From positions 43,133-107,132 of the forward strand of contig NW_006768821.1 of the NCBI RefSeq assembly GCF_000204055.1: DNA of 64,000 bases, in the 5' to 3' direction. Positions 56,723-64,000 of this stretch are shown here, one piece after another (position 1 is the first letter of the stretch; each line of letters starts with the position of its first letter). The DNA is from Melampsora larici-populina 98AG31. Taxonomy: Eukaryota > Basidiomycota > Pucciniomycetes > Pucciniales > Melampsoraceae. The notes under the pieces were generated by a model. It was not told the origin of the DNA and made no database searches. It worked only from the letters and a program-made list of their open reading frames with translations. A program made the position numbers and the translations under genes.

Positions 56723-57747
56723 CTAGAAGAGTCGGGCAGGTTTTCCCATGGTGGCTTTCAAGTGAAGGGACTTCACGTTTTGCCAATCTAAGGTAAACAG
56801 CAAGATATATCAGTCGAATCGTCAAGCAAAACAAGAATGTGAACTGTAGCGTACTTTTCTTCAAGAGGGATACCAAGAAGTTGATGGCCAACATGGTGTT
56901 ACCGAGGAGTTGGTCTTCGGTCATTTCAACGTGACCAACAGCGACACCAAGACAGAGTACCTTCTTCAATTGGAACTTGATGGTCGACTTGATGTCGGTA
57001 ACCTTGTTGGTTAGGTCATCAGCTGACGAGACTGGGGTAGGAAATTTTCCTGCCTTGGACAAACCAGGACCGAGCAGACGGGGGATCTGGGTGGATCAGA
57101 AACATGGCTTTAGTCTCGACAGCCTAGGGTCCACGGTGAGGAAGAGAAATCAGGGCGCACCTGCTTGATCAAGGCATCAGAGGCTAAAAAGGCGTCGTAT
57201 TTCTTGGCAAGCTTCTTGACCAACTTCTTGTTCTTGTTGAGCTTCTTCAAATCATCGACACTCATATATTCTAGAAAAATGAAACATTGGCATCAGAAGA
57301 TCGGCGATATCGGGCCAATGAAGCAAAAAACGTACCAAGCTCGATTTGTTTAGCTCTGTCAATATCGGCGGCATCAGCCAAGATACATACGGTCATTCGG
57401 GGACGAGGAACATGGGAGAGTTTGATAGTTCCACTGAAACGCTTGTCCCGTTGAGGATCGTAGTTCTTCAAACCGATTTGAAGTTCACTAAAGGCAAATA
57501 CGACGTTTGTTAATGAAAAAGCTAAATCATATGGTATTTTATTGGGAGGCAACTGACACAGTTTCGGTGAACTTTCGCTTCTTCTCTCCATTGCTAGCCT
57601 CGAGCAATCCACGGACCGATGTTCGCACGCTTGACACTGAAAGTTTACTGTGACCGACATAGAGAGCAAGAAGGTCAATTTAGTCGTGAGCTGATTGCTT
57701 CAGACGGCATATTGTTTCAATGGATAAGTTCCTCGAGCATACCTCAT
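56723..57747 (-). CDS. RPL10A: 60S ribosomal protein uL1 (L10a)
   Basis: A cytosolic large-subunit protein of the L1 stalk. A tiny first exon, ATGAG at 57747-57743, joins across an intron to TAAACTTTCAGTG, giving [18 protein letters not shown]. Later exons give KRKFTETV joined to [79 protein letters not shown], then [43 protein letters not shown] and finally [21 protein letters not shown] with the stop at 56723. The order and length match the family. The very short first exon is typical of fungal ribosomal-protein genes. Confidence 0.95.
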
Positions 57748-58966
57748 CTTGTTTGCTCTTGAGGCGGTCGTTGAGAGTGGTTGGGCCCCCGTGCCCCAAC
57801 AAGGATTGTACGATTATTGTGAGGCATCCGGGACGACTGCGGTGCGTAGCATTTATCATTACTAGGTTTAGCGTGACGGCCCCGCCCCCCGAACAGATGC
57901 GCAGTCCGCCAAGATTCCGAAATTGGGGCTGGTCGGGCTGGCCTAACTCTTCCCTTTTTTCACATCATCTTCCTGGCATCTTTTGCCTATTGGACGCCCC
58001 CGAAATGTGAGATGTGGGCAATTGTTGGCGTGTTTCGCGTGGAAGCTAGGAGTATTGGGAGGCGGGCACGTCAAGAGAAGTCGTGAGGTGCAAAAAGATG
58101 CGAGTAAGCTCAGAGGCAGATCTGGAGACTATATACGCGTGCAACCGCTGCCACTCGTCCACAATTTCAACAAAGATATAGCATCATGATCTATGACAAA
58201 TGCCCATTTTGGGACAAGGGTAGCATTGGTTATCTGTGCCCTCTTTACGGATGTTCAATCAATTGAGTGCAGGCTGTAGGAAGGAAATTGAGTAAGTACC
58301 AGCCTTCTTGACAGCTATGATGCATTTTCCAATGCCAGAAAGGCAAGGGTCCGTTCGGCTGCACATCTGGAGACCATCTGACCGTCATCTGTCACCAAAA
58401 ATCAGGATGACAATCTCTTTGCCCGACCCCGACTGGGCAGAAGGCTAAGCTTAACTAAGCCCCTCTCCCGCGGCTGCGTCCGCGACCTCGGAGAGGGGCT
58501 TACCGCAGACTCGGGTTTTTTGGCGGAGGACTTCCAAGAATTAAGTACTGTTAAGTACTTTCTTCAACTTTCCCTCAACACCTCTCCACAAAAAGTCCCA
58601 GATATCTCGTATGTTGTTCTTCAAAGAGTTCTACATATTTTGGTACTACACACTTGTGGTTTACTCTGAAGCAAGGATTGCAGAATGTGTGGTAAGCTTT
58701 ATTGTATGTGTAGCTGTATTTGTCAGTCAAAAATCCCGGAAATGATTATTGGGGTCAAAACTCCAAAATTCCGGGCAAAACCTATTTGGGTTTTGTCTTA
58801 TTTTTGCCTTGTTAGTAGGCTGAGCACGGTGGGGTTATGTATGGGCTCTTGTGGTTGCGCGCCCTTGTGTGGACCACAAAAAATTGGTAAAAAAATTGTG
58901 AGAGGTTGTTGCTTGACAACTGAGGGGGGCGGGAGGCTGCCCTTCAGAACGTAACGTTGTGAAAAG
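57748..58966. other. Intergenic region between RPL10A and the DUF6589 gene
   Basis: Includes the RPL10A promoter (just right of 57747), a possible transposon-like word agggtccgttcggctgcac near 58345-58370, and a strong hairpin at 58456-58502. No gene is supported. Confidence 0.5.
58456..58502. repeat. Perfect 13-bp inverted repeat, hairpin
   Basis: taagcccctctcc at 58456-58468 is the exact reverse complement of 58490-58502; inside it cgcgg and ccgcg form a second short stem. It may be a subterminal structure of the downstream DUF6589/RecQ unit or a separate foldback element. Confidence 0.8.
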
Positions 58967-61909
58967 ATGCAACATCAAGAAAACAGCCTGCGTCCTCCCA
59001 TCGAGCAAGAAAGAAACATTCGACAGCGTCCCTTCATCGAGTCAATTGCCGTGCAGCTATGTACTACTGCAAAACAACATCAGACCTACGCTAAAGAGGT
59101 CTTCTACTCTTTTTTATGTTCGGATAATCCAGTTCTGAAAGAAAGTCGTCAATACTGGGGTATTGAAAGGGGTCTAAATTCCACTTTTCAGATTGTGCGT
59201 GCAATCAAGACTCTCACTCACCAAAGTGAGGAAGGCCGGGCTGCGTGGTGCAAATTCATTTTGACTGAGGTGAGCATTCTTCGCGTTCTTTTGTCTTTAC
59301 TCATATATATTTATTATTGATGGTGGTTGTGATAGGCGCAGGAACAGATTCAACACGAAATCGAGTCCAAACCTCGAAGTTTTTACAGTTCAAAGAAGAT
59401 CACAACCGAGTTCTTTGAGCTTGGTCAATTATACGCGCGCGATAAAAAAATCAGGGAATCAATGCCCTTTTTGTGGAACCTTATGTATCATCAAATGTCT
59501 CTTCAAGCAAATAATCGTGTAGCTCTAATGGCCGGCGCGTCGCGCAGCAACGTTTGGGACACGTTGGAAGAGGAAATTCCAGAAACAGAACCGATTGATG
59601 ATTCAGGTCTTACTGTTGAAACCGTTGGTGAGAGGGAAGCCCGTCATGATGAGGAAATGTTGTATGTACCAGAAGACAAACACATTGCCGAAAGAGACCG
59701 AGCAAATCTAGCAAGTACTTTTTCTAATTCACTATTTATCATCAGTCCTCAAACTTATGTTTGAAATATCTTCAGGTTGCGACCACAATATGCGGCATGA
59801 TCTCGTACATGTCTAATTACCGGGATAACGCGCTCCAGCTGCACAACGCTTTGACTTTCATCGCGACGGGAGTGTCTGATAGAGTATTTCAATACTTGAA
59901 TACTCTAGGTCTGTCCAGTTCTCGCGATACAGCATTAAGGGCTCTAAATCATCTCAGAACCGTGCGAGAGGCCTCTCTACGAGCTATTATGTCCCAGTCT
60001 TATAGCATAAGCCCGATCATATGCATTGACAACTTCGATATATTACAAAGGGTTCACAATACCCGTGTAGAGACTGTGTCCCATCTATTCCATGGGACAT
60101 GGGGCTATATTCAGTTTTTACCGAAATGCTTAGATAAAGACATCTCGAAAGATAATGCCAGCAATCACCTTAAAAACTACCATGAAACTCTAGCCGAAGC
60201 TCAGAATACTCCGATTCGGTTGGATACATTACGAGATCAAGCCAGCGATATGACCCAGTGGGAGTCAACTTTGAAATGTCAGCTAGCCACGGTCATGTAC
60301 AAATATATACTTAAACCTGGAACAACTCCATCGCCCAAACTAGCAACAAGGCCACCTCCAGTTGACCCGATTCCAGTGGACGATCGTCATTTGTTCCTGA
60401 TGAGCCTCATGGACGCGGCCGACAACTCGGCAGACGGGGTTGCGCAGGTATTCGACGAAATCGCATCTCAATGCGGCCTCACTCTTGAAGCGATGTCAAA
60501 ATGGGTTCGAATTGTCCAAGGCGACCTTGGAACGTGTCAAAATATCGAGAGTCTTCGAAAAAAAAGGTGTCCTGCCGGTACTGATGTAGGGGCCCTCAGC
60601 AGTGTTTTGACTATACCCGGTGTATCCCATATCATGTGGAACCTCGCTCAAGGGATACTATCTCACCATTGGGGTAATCCCCATGATTCTAAGGACACCG
60701 GGGCGTGGAAAGCATGGCAGGCTTTGGGGGGATTGCAAGGTGCTCAATCTAAACTACCTTGTAACATGGATTTTGGGACAGTTATGAAAGCTCTCCACTC
60801 CGTTCACTTTGCAACTTTGGTATCTTGTTTAACGTGAGCAAAATTTGTTTAATTATGTCAGATCGAGATTTGGACTATTTGTTAATATTTATTTGTAACT
60901 ATTACATATAGCTCGACCATGTCAAAATATGAAAGTCCTCCTGACCTTTCAAAAGAAGGTGTTGCCCAGGAAGTGATCAATAAATGTTACAACAATTTTT
61001 GCAGCCCTGGTTCTTTGAAGTCGTGTAAAACTAAAGGTGACAGTTTGGGGTATAATTTGAGGCTACGGATTCGTGATTTTGCCACGGTGGTTGAAGCAGA
61101 TAGTGCCACACATGCAGGTGATATTGGTAGGTTGAAGCTCATGTGGAAACGGTGGGCTTTGATGGCACATGGTTTGAAGGGCCTGCCGCGTTATGCTTTA
61201 CATCTTACAAGATTCCTTGTCCTTGTGGAACAAGACCTACCTCCGCTTTTAGCAAAAGTAATATTGCACAGTATGCTTATTCCATCTGGACAGCGCCCAG
61301 GACACTTTGTAGGAAATGATCTTTGGCTTGAGTACCAAAATTTTTGGCTCAAACATTATTTCAACCAAACTGTGAGTGACCAGTGTTCAGTATTTTTCCA
61401 GTTACTCTTTGGATGAATACTGATGGGATTCTAACCCAGAGTAATGGAACAGAGATTGAAAAATTGATTGCTATGTCAATCAACATTACATTTGTATGTC
61501 ATTTTCCAGTGAATCATTGCTCGGATTTTACATTTTCACACTAATGAATCAATTTATTCCATTACCACGCTGAACACCCAATGTTCAGCTAAGACAGCTG
61601 ATACAACAATTGAAAATTCGCAGCGGACTTAAGCCGGTTTTTCAGAATCACTCCCACCAAATATCAGAACAGACACTCGCCAACTTTATCCGCTCTTGGA
61701 ATCATCAATACATAACTTCGAAAATTTCCACCGTCAAATGTCAGTTTACCGATACCGTTTTAACGGGTACCAACACATTACAAGAGCACATTCTACAAGA
61801 CCGCAAAAACAAGGAGGTTTCTCGTTACCGATGGGGGTCTTTAGGAGATCAGGTGGTGGATGTAGAAGGGAGTTGTGAAGAATCGCCAGGTGAGCCTGAG
61901 GATACCTAA
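58967..61909 (+). CDS. DUF6589-type protein, possible transposase-like component
   Basis: Exons 58967-59269, 59335-about 59713, about 59776-60833, 60912-61371, 61440-61493 and 61589-61909. The N-terminal part is unrecognised. From about 60000 the residues match the DUF6589 pattern: SPIICIDNFDILQRVHNTRV, LFHGTWGYIQFLPKCL, then WVRIVQGDLGTCQNIESLRK, LTIPGVSHIMWNLAQGILSH, HWGNPHDSKDTGAWKAWQAL, and later SCKTKGDSLGYNLRLRIRDF. Asp residues in CIDN and QGDLG could belong to an RNase H-like active site (inference). Between 59713 and 59776 I could not join frames with a phase-compatible GT-AG intron, so a frameshift or missed exon is possible. The stop overlaps that of the opposite RecQ gene. Its partner suggests a mobile unit. 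Confidence 0.65.
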
Positions 61910-64000
61910 GAGGCCGTTTTGTTACGTTTCGGCGATTTCCCCTTTTTACCTTGGTACGGAGGTGGTTTTCGCTTGTTGCTCTTTGTACCTTTTGATGTCA
62001 AGGGGTCGCCTGATGCAGTCAAAGCCTGCATAGCCATTATTAAAAGTGAATAGAAAATCAAACATTAGCAATATGATATATATATATATATGATCAGATC
62101 TGCCAAGCGAGTACCTGAGCTACCATCTCAGTGTCATTTTGTGGAGCAACTATGACACTTCCGTTCTTTTTGGATTGGTTCTTTTTTGCATCGTTCTTCT
62201 TTGATTCATTCTCCTTCGCGAGAGCCTTGGCTGCGTTATACATTCTCATCTCTGCTTCTGAAGGGTGCAATACGGCAATTGAGTCAGTACTTGCCTTCCA
62301 CGCGCGAATGTCTTGAAGTATTGAACCATATGTGTTTGGCAGTGGTTCGCTACCAAACACATCATCCAAATGTAGTCCTTGAAAAACAAAATCGTAGTTG
62401 ATGCACACAGTCCAAAGTTTGATTGGCGAGAATAGGTCGTCAAGAGTATAGAAAGAATCTTTAGGATATTCAGTGTCAAATATCGCCTGCAGGTTTGATT
62501 GAATGCGCAAGTACAATCGAATCCACCGTATGTCTTGGTATAGAGGATGATCCTCACGAATCGGACGCATTTGGGTTTCGAGTGATGAATCATGAGGACT
62601 CAAATCCTCCGCGGCGAGTTTGAAATCGGGTTGATTGGCTGGAACGTCCTTCTTGAGTACCAACTCAGTAAAATTCGTAGAGGTCAAATTTTTTTGCTGA
62701 GCAAGGAAAAAATTTGCCGCATTCAGATCACAGTTCGAGCAGAGGCATGGTGCCATGCCTGCATCTGCCTGCCTTTGAGTTTCGGCAATAACGGCTTGAT
62801 CGCTTTTGGACACAGGGATGTAGTTACATCTAGTTCAACGTCGAGTCAGATTTATAATGAAATTCAATATAAGACATTTATAATGTAAGAAATTATGAGT
62901 CAAAGTGCGAACTACTCACCGTAGAAGAACCTCAAACGCGACTCGTAAACATACGTCAGTGATGCTCATCGCATGCATATGCTGGTCATTATCTTGCTGA
63001 GACTGATGCGGTAAAGCCATCAGTCTATCCTTGTCCGCCTGAGCGAGTTGATTGACTATTAGAAAAGCCACTGATGGTTGTCTGTCTCGACCCCCTCGCC
63101 CAGCCATTTGCAATAACTCCATCGGGTCTAGCTGACCCATAATGATGACCCTTCTCACACGAGTCCAATTTTGTCCTAAACCTAAGGCGTTTGTACAGGT
63201 CATTATCGAGAACTTGCCGTTTCCAAAGTCGAGAGCACGACGAGCCTTGTCAATCGGGCAGGTTGAAGCGTGATATCGCCGGACCGATGAACTCAAGCCA
63301 TTGCGAGATTCACTTGGGATGTTACGAGCTGAGTTGATTGCTTTTAGAGCTAGATACGTGTCGTTTTGAGTATGACAGTAGACAAGGCTAGGTACTAGCT
63401 CTGAGTCACCTATTACAGAAGATGGTGCGAAAAATTTCTTGAGCAAGTCCATTGATGAAGTACCGTGTCTGTTAGAGACCCGGATGAAACGTATTTCGGG
63501 GCGAACAAGCTCGCCTCGATGGATGTCTATGTCATCTCTGGATATTTTGAGACTTGCCAGGATCTTTTCGAAATGGCGAGGTGGACACGTTGCTGACATT
63601 AGCAGAGTCGGGACTGATTCGGTGGCTAGGAATCGCTCGATCAGATTACCGTAAGATGGCCGAAAAGCGGTGTGATCTTGCGAAATTTGAAAGCATCGAA
63701 GATTCTTGATGCGGCCACTCAAGGCAAGGCCCCAACAGTAGATGAGGTGAGCCTCGTCGACTACCTTGAGGACCAGGCGGGTCTGAAACGCTTTCGAAAA
63801 GTAGAGACGCTCGAAATGAGTGTTATTCAAAAAAATCTCAGGTGACTATCAAACAAAAAACAGAATATGTTAGCTATACCTTCACCACATCACAATCGGC
63901 TAAATGTTGAAGGCTTACAACATAAATAAATTGGTATTTTCCTGCGAGAATTTCTTTGTACACGATTTTAGTGAAGGATGCCCGGGTCAAATTGATTGCC
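61906..64000 (-). CDS. RecQ-like DEAH helicase, 5' end outside the window
   Basis: An SF2 3'-5' DNA helicase. An upstream exon at 63920-64000 (AINLTRASFTKIVYKEILAG) is cut by the window edge, so motif I is not visible. Visible: SPEIFLNNTHFE, VVDEAHLIYCWG (motif II), LLMSATCPPRHF (motif III), SLVYCHTQNDT, ARRALDFGNGKFSIMTCTNA, LGLGQNWTRVRRVIIMGQLD (motif V region) and QMAGRGGRDRQPS (motif VI). A Zn site follows, made of RCNYIPV (exon join near 62830-62930) and CLCSNC. After an intron at 62026-62114 a 39-residue basic tail (KGTKSNKRKPPPYQGKKGKS) could act in nuclear import. The TAG stop at 61908-61906 overlaps the TAA of the plus-strand gene. It resembles element-linked or telomere-linked RecQ helicases rather than the housekeeping Sgs1 type. 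Confidence 0.82.

Overview
The window looks like nuclear DNA from a basidiomycete, most plausibly a rust fungus (Pucciniales). Coding regions are split by many short GT-AG introns (about 55-120 bp) with TACTAA-like branch sites. A few conserved eukaryotic genes sit between transposons and genes for secreted proteins and an F-box protein of unknown function. There are two 100-N assembly gaps (30916-31015 and 43791-43890). The rust assignment is inference; the eukaryotic, intron-rich, transposon-rich character is directly visible.

Layout. 1-6314: most of a tyrosine-recombinase retrotransposon (DIRS/Ngaro-like) on the minus strand, with an intron-containing Gag-like gene, RT-RNase H and recombinase, flanked by a 109-bp direct repeat. 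6798-11582: a complete hAT transposon with an apparently intact transposase. 11661-15299: a REC8-like meiotic cohesin kleisin, its stop codon 79 bp from the hAT end. 16092-19490: a large secreted protein with about fifteen 28-residue repeats and many dibasic sites. 21012-24287: an Upf1/Sen1-type SF1 helicase. 25056-26884: a five-exon secreted protein gene of unknown function. A decayed paralogue of it (28058-30305 and 35447-35830) is cut in two by a young Ty3 retrotransposon (30306-35441) that landed on an intron donor. 36402-38330 and 38532-40448: a divergent pair, a WRAP53/TCAB1-like WD-repeat protein and glutaryl-CoA dehydrogenase. 40809-40915: intron-containing tRNA-Leu(UAA). 41490-43607: a PIF/Harbinger fragment with nested tandem duplications. 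46420-50785: a second, broken hAT. 51534-53168: an F-box protein. 54206-54955: a small secreted Glu/Lys/Pro-rich protein with duplicated exons. 56723-57747: ribosomal protein uL1 (RPL10A). 58967-64000: a DUF6589-type protein and a RecQ-like helicase, convergent, with stop codons that overlap.

Most notable: (i) the tail-to-tail DUF6589/RecQ pair, which looks like one mobile or selfish unit; (ii) a non-canonical AT-AC intron at the same position in both hAT transposases; (iii) the candidate Kex2-processed repeat protein; (iv) a retrotransposon Gag gene that still contains spliceosomal introns; (v) a secreted gene family in which Ty3 duplicated exactly a 5' splice-site GTATG. No CRISPR, operon or other prokaryotic feature is present.
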